A stretch of DNA of 61,110 nt, from NCBI RefSeq assembly GCF_007990755.1, contig NZ_BJXA01000055.1:1-61110 (forward strand), in the 5' to 3' direction. This DNA is from Nocardia ninae NBRC 108245 (GTDB taxonomy: Bacteria > Actinomycetota > Actinomycetes > Mycobacteriales > Mycobacteriaceae). The position numbers and the translations under genes were made by a program. Under the pieces are notes generated by a model. It worked only from the letters and a program-made list of their open reading frames with translations. It ran no database searches and was not told the DNA's origin. Shown here piece after piece: positions 33,063 through 43,100 of the stretch (position 1 is its first letter; each line of letters opens with the position of its first letter).

Positions 33063-34328
33063 TCAGGAGAAGGGCGGCAGGTCGTCGCCGCGCATCGACA
33101 TCCGCCCCGCTGCCCGCCAGGCCCGCGCGGTCAGATCCACATCCTCGTCGGTCACCAGGTTGCCCATCACCCGGACCGCGGTGCGCTGCAAGTACTTCGA
33201 CCGCATCACCGGCGGCCCGCCGATCGGCACCATCCGCGGATGGGTGGCCAGCCCGGCGATCCGCCGCGCCACCGAGAAGGTCCGCCCATACTTCGCGCGC
33301 AGCAGCTCGGGCCAGATGCGGGTGAGGTCCGGCTCGTCCAGCAACCCGGCCAGCATGTGCCCGCCTTCGAGCCCGTAGTCGATGCCCTCGCCGTTCAGCG
33401 GGTTCACACAGCCCGCGGCATCGCCGACCAGCACCCAGTTGCGACCGGCCACGTTCGACACCGCACCGCCCATGGGCAGCAGCGCCGAGGCCACCGCGCG
33501 CAGCGAACCCTCGAACTCCCATTCGTCGAAGCGCAGCTTCGTGTAGTGCTCCAGCAGCGGTTTCAGCGCGATATGCGACGGACGCTGCTCGGTGGCCAGC
33601 GAGCCGACCCCGATATTGACCTCGCCGTTGCCCAGCGGAAAGACCCAGCCGTAGCCGGGTACCAGCGCGTTGTCGGCGTCGCGCAGCTCGAGGTGCGAGG
33701 TGATCCACTGGTCGTCGCTGCGGCCGGACTTGATGTAGGCGCGGGCCGCCGTGCCGTAGGCGTACTGCCGATGCCAGGTGCGGCCGAGCAGCCGCCCGAT
33801 CGGCGAACGCACCCCGTCGGCGACGATGAGCGTCGTGCAGTCGATGGTGTGCGTGCCCGTCGCGGTTCGCACCGTCACACCGGTGACCCGGTCGCCGTCG
33901 CGGGTGACATCGACCACTTTGCTGCCGTCGATCATCCGCGCGCCGGACTTCACCGCGGTCTCGCGCAGCTTGTCGTCGAGTTCGGTTCGTGGGACGGCAC
34001 TTCCGTATGTCGGGAACGATCCGGCGGGCCATGGCAGCAGGGCCTCCCTGCCGAAGCCGGTCATCCGCAGGCCGTGGTTGACGGTGTGCGCGCGCAGCCA
34101 ATCGCCGAGCCCGAGGTGTTCCAGCTCGGCCGTCGCGCGCGGGGTCAGCCCATCGCCGCAGGTCTTGTCCCTGGGGAAGACGGCGGAGTCGAGCAGCACC
34201 ACGTCGCGCCCGGCCCGCGCGGCCCAGGCGGCCGAGGCCGATCCGGCCGGACCGGCACCGACGACCAGGACCTCGGCCCTGCTGGGCAGCGCGTCCCCGC
34301 CCGCGGGAGTGACTTCCGGTGAACCCAT
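33063..34328 (-). CDS. menJ: Menaquinone-tail saturating reductase MenJ
   Basis: A 421-residue FAD-dependent geranylgeranyl-reductase family protein: VLVVGAGPAGSASAAWAA (20-37, dinucleotide fold), CGDGLTPRATAELEHLGLG, and WVLVGDAAGCVNPLNGEGIDYGLEGG (FAD). Very similar to M. tuberculosis Rv0561c (MenJ), which reduces one isoprene unit of menaquinone. It is divergent from grcC1, the predicted tail synthase, as in M. tuberculosis. Characteristic Nocardia menaquinones are multiply hydrogenated, so it may act more than once or have paralogues elsewhere. Confidence 0.9.
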   Translation of the reverse strand: MGSPEVTPAGGDALPSRAEVLVVGAGPAGSASAAWAARAGRDVVLLDSAVFPRDKTCGDGLTPRATAELEHLGLGDWLRAHTVNHGLRMTGFGREALLPWPAGSFPTYGSAVPRTELDDKLRETAVKSGARMIDGSKVVDVTRDGDRVTGVTVRTATGTHTIDCTTLIVADGVRSPIGRLLGRTWHRQYAYGTAARAYIKSGRSDDQWITSHLELRDADNALVPGYGWVFPLGNGEVNIGVGSLATEQRPSHIALKPLLEHYTKLRFDEWEFEGSLRAVASALLPMGGAVSNVAGRNWVLVGDAAGCVNPLNGEGIDYGLEGGHMLAGLLDEPDLTRIWPELLRAKYGRTFSVARRIAGLATHPRMVPIGGPPVMRSKYLQRTAVRVMGNLVTDEDVDLTARAWRAAGRMSMRGDDLPPFS

Positions 34329-34522
34329 GCGCTCAATACTTGCAGGGCAATCTTGTTCGTGTCGACGGCGGGCGCGTCAGCTGCCCCGCGGGTCGGCGCG
34401 GCGCGCGGAAAATGGTGTGCGAAGGTGTCTGATACACCGCATAGTGACGGTGTTCATGGGCCATCCGCTGGGGACACGCTAGGTTCTCTATCGTGGGGTC
34501 GGACGGATCGGTGGGAGAAGAA

Positions 34523-35545
34523 ATGAGCACATCGGCTGTGAAGGACGAGAGCACCGTGGTGGCCGGGGTCGATCTCGTCGACACCGAACTCGCGGCGACC
34601 GTGCGCAACGGCCTGGAAGAGGTCGAGAAGCTCCTGGTCGACGAGCTGTCCGACGGCGAAGACTTCCTGCAGGAGGCGGCGCTGCACCTGGCGAAAGCCG
34701 GCGGCAAGCGGTTCCGCCCGCTGTTCACCATCCTCACCGGCCAGCTCGGCCCGAACCCGACCGATCCCGCGCTGATCACCGCGGGCACCGTCGTCGAACT
34801 CGTGCACCTGGCCACGCTGTACCACGACGACGTGATGGACGAGGCCACCATGCGCCGCGGCGCCCCGAGCGTGAATGCGCGCTGGGGCAACAACATCGCG
34901 ATCCTGGCCGGCGACTACCTGTTCGCACACGCCTCCCGGCTCACCTCGACGCTGGGCCCCGACGCGGTCCGCATCATCGCCGAAACCTTCGCCGAGCTGG
35001 TCACCGGCCAGATGCGCGAGACCATGGGCGCGCGCGAATCCCAGGACCCGGTCGAGCACTACCTGCGCGTCGTCTGGGAGAAGACCGGGTCGCTCATCGC
35101 GGCCGCCGGTCGCTTCGGCGGCACCTTCTCCGGCGCGGGCACCGAGCACGTGGAGCGGCTGGCCCGCCTCGGTGACGCGGTCGGCACCGCCTTCCAGATC
35201 TCCGACGACATCATCGACATCTCCTCGGCCGCCGAGCAGTCCGGCAAGACCCCCGGCACCGACCTGCGCGAGGGCGTGCACACGCTGCCGGTGCTGTACG
35301 CGCTGCGTGACGAGGGCGCCGACGGCGACCGCCTGCGCAAACTTCTCGCCAACCCCTTGCAAACCGACGCCGAGGTCGAGGAAGCCCTCGACCTGCTGTC
35401 CCGCTCGCACGGCATGGTGCTGGCCAAGGAGAAGCTGCAAGGCTTCGCCGACATCGCGCACGCCGAACTCTCCGCCCTGCCCGCCGGACCCGCCAACGAC
35501 GCCCTCGAACACCTCGTCCGCTACACGATCGAGCGCGTCGGCTGA
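34523..35545 (+). CDS. grcC1: Polyprenyl diphosphate synthase GrcC1-like
   Basis: A 340-residue trans-isoprenyl diphosphate synthase. First aspartate-rich motif DDVMD (102-106) with small Ala97/Thr98 before it, which points to a long product; second motif DDIID (229-233 region); GGKRFRP near 60. It resembles M. tuberculosis GrcC1 (Rv0562) and probably makes the menaquinone side chain for MenA. The ATG at 34523 has GGGAGAAG upstream and agrees with the mycobacterial N-terminus. A GTG at 34493, 7 nt after TAGGTT, could give a 10-residue longer leaderless form. Confidence 0.88.
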   Translation: MSTSAVKDESTVVAGVDLVDTELAATVRNGLEEVEKLLVDELSDGEDFLQEAALHLAKAGGKRFRPLFTILTGQLGPNPTDPALITAGTVVELVHLATLYHDDVMDEATMRRGAPSVNARWGNNIAILAGDYLFAHASRLTSTLGPDAVRIIAETFAELVTGQMRETMGARESQDPVEHYLRVVWEKTGSLIAAAGRFGGTFSGAGTEHVERLARLGDAVGTAFQISDDIIDISSAAEQSGKTPGTDLREGVHTLPVLYALRDEGADGDRLRKLLANPLQTDAEVEEALDLLSRSHGMVLAKEKLQGFADIAHAELSALPAGPANDALEHLVRYTIERVG

Positions 35546-35774
35546 GCCCGGTCCGTAGCAATGGCTACGTTCCGATCAGGAACCTTTGCGCGCCCCTTCT
35601 CGTTGACCTGGCGTGATGCTCTCGACGAGAGTCGAAGCTCGAAGTGAGAACCGATCTCGTGCGCACATGGGTAACTCGCCGGGGACGGGCTTACTGATGT
35701 GAGCTGCTACCGCCGGGCGCCAACGCCGGTCTCGCGGCAGGCGAGTCTGGCCTGAATACGCGGAGAGGCGGGAC
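35546..35774. other. grcC1-htpX intergenic region
   Basis: About 230 bp. A small perfect hairpin CGTAGC-aatg-GCTACG follows grcC1 within 25 bp and may help end transcription. No gene or clear htpX promoter box recognised. Confidence 0.35.
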
Positions 35775-36647
35775 ATGCACGGGTACGCGAATGGTCTGAA
35801 GACCTTTGGGCTGATGGTCGGCCTGTCGGCCTTGATCGTGCTCGCCGGCGCGCTGTTCCGCAGCCCGACGATCCTGATCATCGCCATCCTGCTGGCCGTC
35901 GGCATGAACGCGTACGCGTACTTCAACAGCGACAAACTCGCGTTGAAGGCGATGCACGCGCAACCGGTCAGCGAGCTGGAAGCGCCGGTGATCTACCGGA
36001 TCGTGCGTGAGCTGGCGACCACCGCGCGCCAGCCGATGCCGCGGCTCTACATCAGCCCGACCAACGCCCCCAACGCCTTTGCCACCGGTCGCAGCCCCCG
36101 GCACGCCGCGGTCTGCTGTACCAGCGGCATCCTGCAGATCCTGGACGAGCGGGAGCTACGGGCCGTGCTCGGCCACGAGCTATCGCATGTCTACAACCGC
36201 GACATCCTGATCTCGTCGGTTGCAGGCGCGCTCGCCGCGGTCATCTCCGGCCTGGCAAACCTGGCCTTCTTCGCCTCCGCGTTCGGCGGCAATCGCAACG
36301 GCGAAGGCCCGAACATGCTGGGCGTGCTGCTCGTTTCGCTGCTCGGGCCGATCGCCGCGAGCCTGATCAAGCTCGCCGTCTCCCGTTCCCGCGAATACCA
36401 GGCGGACCAGTCCGGCGCCGAACTCACCGGCGACCCGCTCGCCCTCGCCTCGGCGCTGCGCAAGCTGGAGCGCGGCGTGCAAGCCGCTCCGTTGCCGCCT
36501 GAGCCGCAATTGACCGCCCAGTCACACCTGATGATCGCCAACCCGTTCCGGGCGGGCGAGCGAGCCGCCCGCTGGTTTTCCACGCACCCCCCGATGGCCG
36601 AGCGCATCGCTCGCCTGGAGGAAATGGCGGGCGGCCCCAAGCCGTAG
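35775..36647 (+). CDS. htpX: Membrane zinc protease HtpX
   Basis: A 290-residue M48 protease for membrane-protein quality control. Two N-terminal helices ([34 protein letters not shown]), the zinc site HELSH (H134-H138), two further helices ([40 protein letters not shown]) and [15 protein letters not shown] with the third zinc ligand Glu. It ends [15 protein letters not shown]. Position after grcC1 is conserved with mycobacteria (Rv0563). Convergent with yajQ. Confidence 0.92.
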   Translation: MHGYANGLKTFGLMVGLSALIVLAGALFRSPTILIIAILLAVGMNAYAYFNSDKLALKAMHAQPVSELEAPVIYRIVRELATTARQPMPRLYISPTNAPNAFATGRSPRHAAVCCTSGILQILDERELRAVLGHELSHVYNRDILISSVAGALAAVISGLANLAFFASAFGGNRNGEGPNMLGVLLVSLLGPIAASLIKLAVSRSREYQADQSGAELTGDPLALASALRKLERGVQAAPLPPEPQLTAQSHLMIANPFRAGERAARWFSTHPPMAERIARLEEMAGGPKP

Positions 36648-36658
36648 CCCGCCGCCCG

Positions 36659-37150
36659 CTAGCGGTAGTTGACGAACTGCAGGGCGATCCCGAAATCCTC
36701 ACCCTTCAGCAGCGAGATGACGGCCTGGAGGTCGTCGCGCTTCTTGCTGCTCACCCGCAGTTCCTCACCCTGGATCTGCGCCTTGACGCCCTTCGGGCCC
36801 TCGTCGCGGATCTTCTTGGTGATCTTCTTCGCATGCTCGGTGTCGATGCCCTGGACCAGTGTTCCGGTGATCTTGTAGGTCTTGCCGGAGGCGACCGGCT
36901 CGCCGGCGTCGAACGCCTTGAGCGAGATGTCGCGGCGAATCAGCTTCTCCTTGAACACCTCCAGCGCCGCCTTGACCCGCTCCTCGGCCTCGGCCGTCAG
37001 CACGATCTTGTCCTCGCCGGACCACTCGATGGCCGCGCCGGTGCCACGGAAGTCGTACCGGGTGGTCAGCTCCTTCTCTGCCTGGTGCAGGGCGTTGTCG
37101 ACCTCCTGACGTTCGACCTTGCTGACGACATCGAATGACGAATCGGCCAC
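36659..37150 (-). CDS. YajQ-family nucleotide-binding protein
   Basis: A 163-residue protein: starts [21 protein letters not shown], contains [19 protein letters not shown] and ends [11 protein letters not shown], all diagnostic of YajQ/DUF520. The family binds nucleotides (cyclic di-GMP in Xanthomonas). The GTG at 37150 follows AGGAGCG; the longer frame upstream crosses a tRNA. Corresponds to M. tuberculosis Rv0566c. Confidence 0.9.
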   Translation of the reverse strand: MADSSFDVVSKVERQEVDNALHQAEKELTTRYDFRGTGAAIEWSGEDKIVLTAEAEERVKAALEVFKEKLIRRDISLKAFDAGEPVASGKTYKITGTLVQGIDTEHAKKITKKIRDEGPKGVKAQIQGEELRVSSKKRDDLQAVISLLKGEDFGIALQFVNYR

Positions 37151-37317
37151 ACTTCGCTCCTGTCCTGGCGGTCCAACTGCTCGCTCGACCGGTTGATCGG
37201 TCACCGTTAGTTGTACCCCGGAGCGCGACCGTAGTCCCGCCGCATGGCCGATGGCCAGCCGGTTTGCAATCAGGGCGGGGGGTGGATGTATTCTGCTTTT
37301 CGCGCCGAGAGCGCGAC

Positions 37318-37400
37318 GGCAGATTGCCCGAGCGGCCAATGGGAGCGGACTGTAAATCCGTCGGCGAAAGCCTACGTAGGTTCGAATCCTACATCTGCCA
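37318..37400 (+). tRNA. tRNA-Tyr (GTA)
   Basis: 83 nt, class II with a long variable arm. Acceptor GGCAGAT pairs with ATCTGCC; anticodon GTA at 37352-37354 in CTGTAAA; T arm GTAGG-TTCGAAT-CCTAC; discriminator A; no encoded CCA. Upstream TTGCAA and TATTCT (19-bp spacer) form a plausible promoter. Confidence 0.95.
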
Positions 37401-37610
37401 CCCGGAACCCCCGTGGATCGACTTCGATCCGCGGGGGTTTCGTGCTTACCGGGTTCGCCGGCCGCTCTCGATGCCCCCGTCGGCCGGATGATCTCTGGAA
37501 AAAGGCTCCTGACCACCCGGTTTGGAGCTCTGACCGTTGGGTGTGTAACCTCGTTCAAGACTTCGCCGCGCCGGGGTCACGTGTTCCAGTCCTGGTGCGG
37601 AAGTAGTCAT

Positions 37611-37683
37611 GCCCCCTTAGCTCAGTCGGCAGAGCGTTTCCATGGTAAGGAAAAGGTCAACGGTTCGATTCCGTTAGGGGGCT
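37611..37683 (+). tRNA. tRNA-Thr (GGT)
   Basis: 73 nt. Acceptor GCCCCCT pairs with AGGGGGC; anticodon stem TTTCC/GGAAA with loop ATGGTAA, anticodon GGT; T arm ACGG-TTCGATT-CCGT; discriminator T; CCA not encoded. Confidence 0.95.
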
Positions 37684-37775
37684 CGCCGGATTGCCGGTGG
37701 TGACCGACTCGGCATCGCATATAGTTTCCACTTTGGTGGGAGCCGGGGCGCCGCACCACAGCAATGCGACCCCTT

Positions 37776-37848
37776 GGCGGTGTAGCTCAGTCGGTAGAGC
37801 AAACGACTCATAATCGTTGTGTCGCCGGTTCAAGTCCGGCCATCGCTA
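37776..37848 (+). tRNA. tRNA-Met (CAT), elongator type
   Basis: 73 nt plus an encoded CCA (37849-37851). Acceptor GGCGGTG with CATCGCT (two G-U pairs), D arm GCTCAGTCGGTAGAGC, anticodon CAT (37809-37811), T loop TTCAAGT. It lacks initiator features, and the order Thr-Met-rpmG matches mycobacteria. A lysidine-type tRNA-Ile is a less likely alternative. Confidence 0.9.
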
Positions 37849-37893
37849 CCAAAACCGATCAGACCAACTGGTTGACCCGAAAGAAGGAATATC

Positions 37894-38064
37894 GTGGCCG
37901 CGAAGTCCACCGATGTCCGGCCAAAGATCACCTTGGCCTGCGAGCAGTGCAAGCACCGCAACTACATCACCAAGAAGAACCGGCGCAACGACCCCGATCG
38001 GCTGGAACTCAAGAAGTTCTGCCCGAACTGCGGTACGCACCGGGGACACAAAGAATCCCGCTAG
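37894..38064 (+). CDS. rpmG: 50S ribosomal protein L33
   Basis: A 56-residue L33 with zinc-ribbon cysteines CEQC and CPNC, the C+ form. It contains [18 protein letters not shown] and [19 protein letters not shown]. The GTG at 37894 follows AAGAAGGA. It lies just after tRNA-Met, as M. tuberculosis rpmG2 does, and before the dehydratase gene. Two hairpins downstream should end this transcript. Confidence 0.95.
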   Translation: MAAKSTDVRPKITLACEQCKHRNYITKKNRRNDPDRLELKKFCPNCGTHRGHKESR

Positions 38065-38097
38065 TCCGCCACGCGTGATGCTGCCGCGTGGATCGGC

Positions 38098-38167
38098 GCC
38101 GGGAGTGTGATTGCTCCCGGCAATCTCGGATCGTGACAGTGCGAGGGCCGGACGTTTGTCCGGCCCT
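38098..38167 (+). terminator. Tandem terminators after rpmG
   Basis: Hairpin 1: GCCGGGAG/CTCCCGGC (38098-38121), no T-run. Hairpin 2: a perfect 10-bp stem AGGGCCGGAC/GTCCGGCCCT around GTTT (38144-38167), followed by GACGCATTTTC. They separate the tRNA-rpmG unit from hadAB. Confidence 0.7.
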
Positions 38168-38328
38168 GACGCATTTTCGCGGTCGGGTGCGGTAGGTGAG
38201 CGAGCAATAGCGAGGGAACGAGAGTCACAGCCGCCACTGCGGTCACGACGGAAGCCGCGCGCTAGCGAGGCCCGCTCGTGAACGCTCCGCCGACTCCGGG
38301 CTCGGGGTCAGATAGGTACAGTCCTCCC

Positions 38329-39396
38329 GTGACAATCAACACCGGTACAGACGAAGCGGTTCAGGCGGTCGAGACGTTCGACCCCGCGGCGCACGCGGCC
38401 TCGATGGTCGGTCACCACTACCGCGTCGACGACTACTACGAGGTCGGCCGCGAGAAGGTGCGCGAATACGCGCGCGCTGTGCAGGACTACCACCCGGTGC
38501 ACTGGGACGAGGACCTCGCGCAGGAGTACGGCTACGACGGCCTGCTCGCGCCGCTGACCTTCATCTCCCTGGTCGGCATTCTGGCCCAGCGCAAGCTCTT
38601 CGAGCAGATTGTCACCGGCTACGACCTGAGCCAGATCCTGCAGACCGACCAGATCCTGGAGTTCCACCGGCCGATCAAGGTCGGCGACCAGCTGGTCTGC
38701 GACGTCTACCTGCACTCGTTCCGGCAGGCCTTCGGCGGCGACATCATCGTCACCAAGAACATCGTCACCGCGCAGAACGACGAGCTGGTGCTCACCACCT
38801 ACACCACGCTCATCGGCCGCAGCGGCGGCGACATCGATCCGAACCTCAACGACACCGTGCGCAACGTGCTGATGCACGGCATCGGCGAGGACGCACCGGA
38901 TCACAAGCCGCGCGCCAATGTCGTTGCCGCGCCGGTGCAGCCCGCCACGGTGCCCGAGATCACGCCGAGCAAGCACGCGATCAGCTTCGACGACGTCACG
39001 GTCGGCGACGAACTGCCCGCCCGCATCGTCCGGCTCACCCGCGGCGATCTGGTGAACTACGCCGGTGTCTCCGGCGACGCCAACCCGATCCACTGGAGCG
39101 ACGAGGTCATCAAGCTCGTCGGCCTGGACAACGTGGTCGCGCACGGCATGCTCACCATGGGCCTCGGTGGCGGTTTCGTCACCTCCTGGCTCGGCGATCC
39201 CGGCGCGGTCAAGGAGTACAACGTCCGCTTCACCAGCCCGGTCTACGTCGGCACCGACGAGGCCGCCGAGATCGAGTACACCGGTAAAGTGAAGTCGGTG
39301 GATCCGGAGACGCGGACCGCGGTCGTCGCCATCGTGGCGAAGTCGGCGGGGCGCAAGATCTTCGGGCGCGCGACGGCAACCGTGCAACTGGCCTGA
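38329..39396 (+). CDS. Fused (3R)-hydroxyacyl-ACP dehydratase HadA-HadB
   Basis: A 355-residue fusion of two hotdog dehydratase domains. N-half (~20-165) is HadA-like (VGHHYRVDDYYEVGREKVREYA); C-half (~215-355) is HadB-like (RLTRGDLVNYAGVSGDANPIHW, VAHGMLTMGLGGGFVTSWLGDPGAVKEYNVRFT). It dehydrates hydroxyacyl-ACP in FAS-II during mycolic acid elongation. Hydratase-type D-x4-H pairs occur in both halves: D53/H58 and D250/H255. M. tuberculosis has separate hadA, hadB and hadC; no hadC follows here. The GTG at 38329 is 6 nt after TACAGT, so leaderless. Confidence 0.9.
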   Translation: MTINTGTDEAVQAVETFDPAAHAASMVGHHYRVDDYYEVGREKVREYARAVQDYHPVHWDEDLAQEYGYDGLLAPLTFISLVGILAQRKLFEQIVTGYDLSQILQTDQILEFHRPIKVGDQLVCDVYLHSFRQAFGGDIIVTKNIVTAQNDELVLTTYTTLIGRSGGDIDPNLNDTVRNVLMHGIGEDAPDHKPRANVVAAPVQPATVPEITPSKHAISFDDVTVGDELPARIVRLTRGDLVNYAGVSGDANPIHWSDEVIKLVGLDNVVAHGMLTMGLGGGFVTSWLGDPGAVKEYNVRFTSPVYVGTDEAAEIEYTGKVKSVDPETRTAVVAIVAKSAGRKIFGRATATVQLA

Positions 39397-39642
39397 CTGG
39401 ATACAGCCTGACCTGGTCGCCTGACCCTGATTGGCTATCGACGCGGGCGGTAACGTACACTCGGATTTCTGGGGTCACCAGCCGCTGCGCGCTGCTCTGT
39501 AGGGCTGGTTCCAGGTGAGGCCGTCAAGGTTTCGCCCACGGGGCCGGCGACTGCGAAAGCAGCGCGCGTGTCATGTGGTGACACCGGAGTTCTACAACTG
39601 AATACCGAACAGTGGTTGGACAGCCGATTACGGTCCAGCCGA
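39397..39642 (+). promoter_or_regulatory. Promoter region of tRNA-Trp-secE-nusG
   Basis: This gap holds no gene. TTGGCT (39431-39436) and TACACT (39456-39461), 19-bp spacer, are a plausible promoter about 180 bp upstream of the tRNA. The stretch between may contain leader structure that I could not resolve. Confidence 0.35.
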
Positions 39643-39715
<73 letters not shown>

Positions 39716-39782
39716 CCTTTCCGCAGCGACTGCATGCAGGTCGCTCGAAAAGAACCAGCATGCCAGCGACGAAAGGATCGAC

Positions 39783-40175
39783 GTGGTCGACGAGCGGGAT
39801 TCTCGCCACGGCGCGCATGCGACCGACGACGGCGATGACACCGCCGCGGTGGCCCGGCCGAGCGGCAAGCGTTCCGCCCGGCGGACTCGCGGCGCGTCGC
39901 CCGACACAGGTTCGATCGCCACACTCGATCGGCCTTCGTCGCGCAAGGCAGCCAAGACCGATCGGGCCGAACGCACGAAGACGGCTAATCCGTTCAAGCG
40001 TTTGATCAAGTTCCTGCGTGAAGTAGTCGCGGAACTGCGCAAGGTGATCTGGCCCAACCGGAAGCAGATGGTCACCTATACGAGCGTTGTTCTGGTGTTC
40101 GTGATCTTCATGGTCGCGTTCATCAGCGGGTTGGATGTGGCGTTCATCAAGGGTGTCAACTGGCTGTTCGGCTAG
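39783..40175 (+). CDS. secE: Preprotein translocase subunit SecE
   Basis: A 130-residue protein with a long, polar, charged N-terminal extension (~70 residues) and the conserved core FLREVVAELRKVIWPNRKQMVTYTSVVLVFV, followed by one transmembrane helix near the C-terminus. It clamps SecY in the translocon. The GTG at 39783 follows GAAAGGA. Upstream of nusG, same operon. Confidence 0.93.
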   Translation: MVDERDSRHGAHATDDGDDTAAVARPSGKRSARRTRGASPDTGSIATLDRPSSRKAAKTDRAERTKTANPFKRLIKFLREVVAELRKVIWPNRKQMVTYTSVVLVFVIFMVAFISGLDVAFIKGVNWLFG

Positions 40176-40227
40176 AGATCGACGCCGACGCCGCCGGCCG
40201 ATCCCGGGGCGGACACGGGTGGAGTAG

Positions 40228-41091
<864 letters not shown>

Positions 41092-41187
41092 TCCTGTTAC
41101 GTGAGCGGCCGACGGCATCCGCCCGGCCGCGGACCGCAACACCAGCACTTGCAAAGAGCAAGGAAAACAGACACCTAGGAAAGAAAG

Positions 41188-41622
41188 ATGCCCCCCAAGA
41201 AGAAGAAGCTCGCCGGGATCATCAAGCTTCAGATCCAGGCCGGCCAGGCGAACCCCGCCCCTCCGGTGGGTCCCGCGCTCGGTCAGCACGGCGTCAACAT
41301 CATGGAGTTCTGCAAGGCGTACAACGCCGCGACCGAGTCGCAGCGTGGCAACGTCATTCCGGTCGAGATCTCGGTCTACGAGGATCGCTCGTTCGACTTC
41401 AAGCTGAAGACCCCGCCCGCCGCTCGGCTGCTGCTCAAGGCCGCCGGTGTGCAGAAGGGTTCGGCTGAGCCGCACCGCCTCAAGGTCGCCAAGGTGACCA
41501 TGGATCAGGTGCGCGAGATCGCCAAGACCAAGCAGGAAGATCTGAACGCCAACGACATCGATCAGGCGGCGAAGATCATCGCGGGTACCGCGCGTTCGAT
41601 GGGCATCACCGTCGAGGGCTGA
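41188..41622 (+). CDS. rplK: 50S ribosomal protein L11
   Basis: A 144-residue L11: starts [32 protein letters not shown] (N-terminal domain, read in two parts), and contains [10 protein letters not shown] and [28 protein letters not shown] in the rRNA-binding C-terminal domain. It binds the GTPase-associated centre and is the target region of thiopeptides. Start preceded by AGGAAAGAA. Operon with rplA. Confidence 0.96.
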
Positions 41623-41699
41623 GCCTCCGCAGCTCCAGGTGGGAGGGCCGGCCAGGCCCGCAAACCACGGCTGAACCAGACACTTAAGGACAGAGAATT

Positions 41700-42413
41700 A
41701 TGGCAAAACGAAGCAAGGCGTATCTCGCCGCGGCCGAGAAGGTCGATCGCGACACCCTGTACTCCCCGCTCGCCGCAGCGCGGCTGGCCAAGGAGACCGC
41801 CACCACCAAGACCGACGCGACCGTCGAGGTCGCCGTTCGTCTCGGCGTGGATCCCCGCAAGGCGGACCAGATGGTGCGTGGCACGGTCAACCTGCCGCAC
41901 GGCACCGGTAAGACCGCCCGCGTCATCGTGTTCGCGGCAGGCGAGAAGGCCGCCGAGGCCGAAGCCGCCGGTGCGGACGCCGTCGGCGCCGAGGACCTGA
42001 TCGAGCGGATCCAGGGCGGCTGGCTCGAGTTCGACGCCGCGATCGCCACCCCGGACCAGATGGCCAAGGTCGGCCGGATCGCGCGTGTCCTCGGACCGCG
42101 TGGCCTGATGCCGAACCCGAAGACGGGCACGGTCACCAACGACGTGACCAAGGCCGTCAACGAGATCAAGGGCGGAAAGATCAACTTCCGCGTCGACAAG
42201 CAGGCCAACCTGCACTTCGTTATCGGCAAGGCTTCCTTCGACGACGCCAAGCTGGTGGAGAACTACGGTGCCGCGCTGGAGGAGATCCTGCGTGTGAAGC
42301 CGTCGACCGCCAAGGGCCGCTACGTCAAGAAGGTGACGGTCTCGACGAACACCGGACCGGGCATCCCGGTGGACCCGAACCGCACCCGCAACCTCCTGGA
42401 CGAGGATGCGTAA
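41700..42413 (+). CDS. rplA: 50S ribosomal protein L1
   Basis: A 237-residue L1: [18 protein letters not shown] start, conserved [19 protein letters not shown] and [23 protein letters not shown]. It forms the L1 stalk and in many bacteria autoregulates the rplKA mRNA. It is the last gene of the operon and a long hairpin follows 20 bp downstream. Confidence 0.96.
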   Translation: MAKRSKAYLAAAEKVDRDTLYSPLAAARLAKETATTKTDATVEVAVRLGVDPRKADQMVRGTVNLPHGTGKTARVIVFAAGEKAAEAEAAGADAVGAEDLIERIQGGWLEFDAAIATPDQMAKVGRIARVLGPRGLMPNPKTGTVTNDVTKAVNEIKGGKINFRVDKQANLHFVIGKASFDDAKLVENYGAALEEILRVKPSTAKGRYVKKVTVSTNTGPGIPVDPNRTRNLLDEDA

Positions 42414-42432
42414 GTAGCACCTGAACAAGTCC

Positions 42433-42469
42433 GCAAGGGCGGGAACGCATTACGCGTTTCCGCCCTTGC
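42433..42469 (+). terminator. Terminator of the rplKA operon
   Basis: A 16-bp stem, GCAAGGGCGGGAACGC with GCGTTTCCGCCCTTGC (one G-T wobble), around a 5-nt loop, starting 20 bp after the rplA stop. No long T-run follows. Confidence 0.75.
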
Positions 42470-42518
42470 GCGTTTCCGGGATCGGACTATTTCCAGGTCC
42501 GGCATCGTTGGTAGAGCG

Positions 42519-43049
42519 GTGACGGTTGTCTTGCTCATCTCCGGTAGCACTCGCGCTGCGTCGACCAATTCCGCCGCGTTGCGCACGGTCCAGGCGGTCG
42601 CGCCGGCCGGTGTCGACGCGCGCTGGTTCGGCGGACTCGCCGACCTGCCCGCTTTCGACCCGGATGACGACGGCACCGCACGCCCGTCGGTTCTTGCACT
42701 ACGCGAACAGCTTTCGCAGGCGGACGCGGTGCTGTTCTGCACCCCCGAATACGCGGGCACACTGCCCGGCAGCCTGAAGAATCTGCTGGACTGGACCGTC
42801 GGGAACGCCGACCTCTATGAGAAACCCACCGCCTGGATCAACGTGGCCGCGCTCGGCCGCGGCGAAGGGGCCGCCGCGACATTGGCGCTCGTCCTCGGTT
42901 ACGTGGGTGCCGACGTCGATTCCGACGGCTGTGCCCGGCTGCCGGTCGGCCGGGACGACGTCGGACCGGACGGCTTGGTCGGCACTGCCGAATTCCGTAG
43001 CGGCGCAATCGAAGCATTGAACAAACTGGTGGCCAGAGCCGCGCACTGA
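42519..43049 (+). CDS. NAD(P)H-dependent FMN reductase
   Basis: A 176-residue flavodoxin-like protein: LLISGSTRAASTNSAALRTV (FMN phosphate loop) and the family motif FCTPEYAGTLPGSLKNLLDW. Members reduce FMN, quinones or chromate. The GTG at 42519 has only a weak upstream site (GGTAGAGCG). It is a single gene, convergent with a transporter. Confidence 0.85.
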   Translation: MTVVLLISGSTRAASTNSAALRTVQAVAPAGVDARWFGGLADLPAFDPDDDGTARPSVLALREQLSQADAVLFCTPEYAGTLPGSLKNLLDWTVGNADLYEKPTAWINVAALGRGEGAAATLALVLGYVGADVDSDGCARLPVGRDDVGPDGLVGTAEFRSGAIEALNKLVARAAH

Positions 43050-43100
43050 TACCGGCGAAGGCCGGAACCCTTCCGGATCCCGGCCTTCGTCCGCGTGCAA

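Noticed and set aside
36659-37558. N-terminally extended YajQ frame (299 codons)
   Set aside because: The extension crosses tRNA-Tyr; the GTG at 37150 has a ribosome binding site and the normal YajQ N-terminus.
37244-37606. 120-codon open frame across tRNA-Tyr
   Set aside because: Overlaps a certain tRNA gene and has a mixed, non-protein-like composition.
37600-37860. Short repeats around the tRNA genes as a CRISPR or att site
   Set aside because: Similarity is just the shared D-arm and T-arm sequences of neighbouring tRNAs; no repeat-spacer array or integrase.
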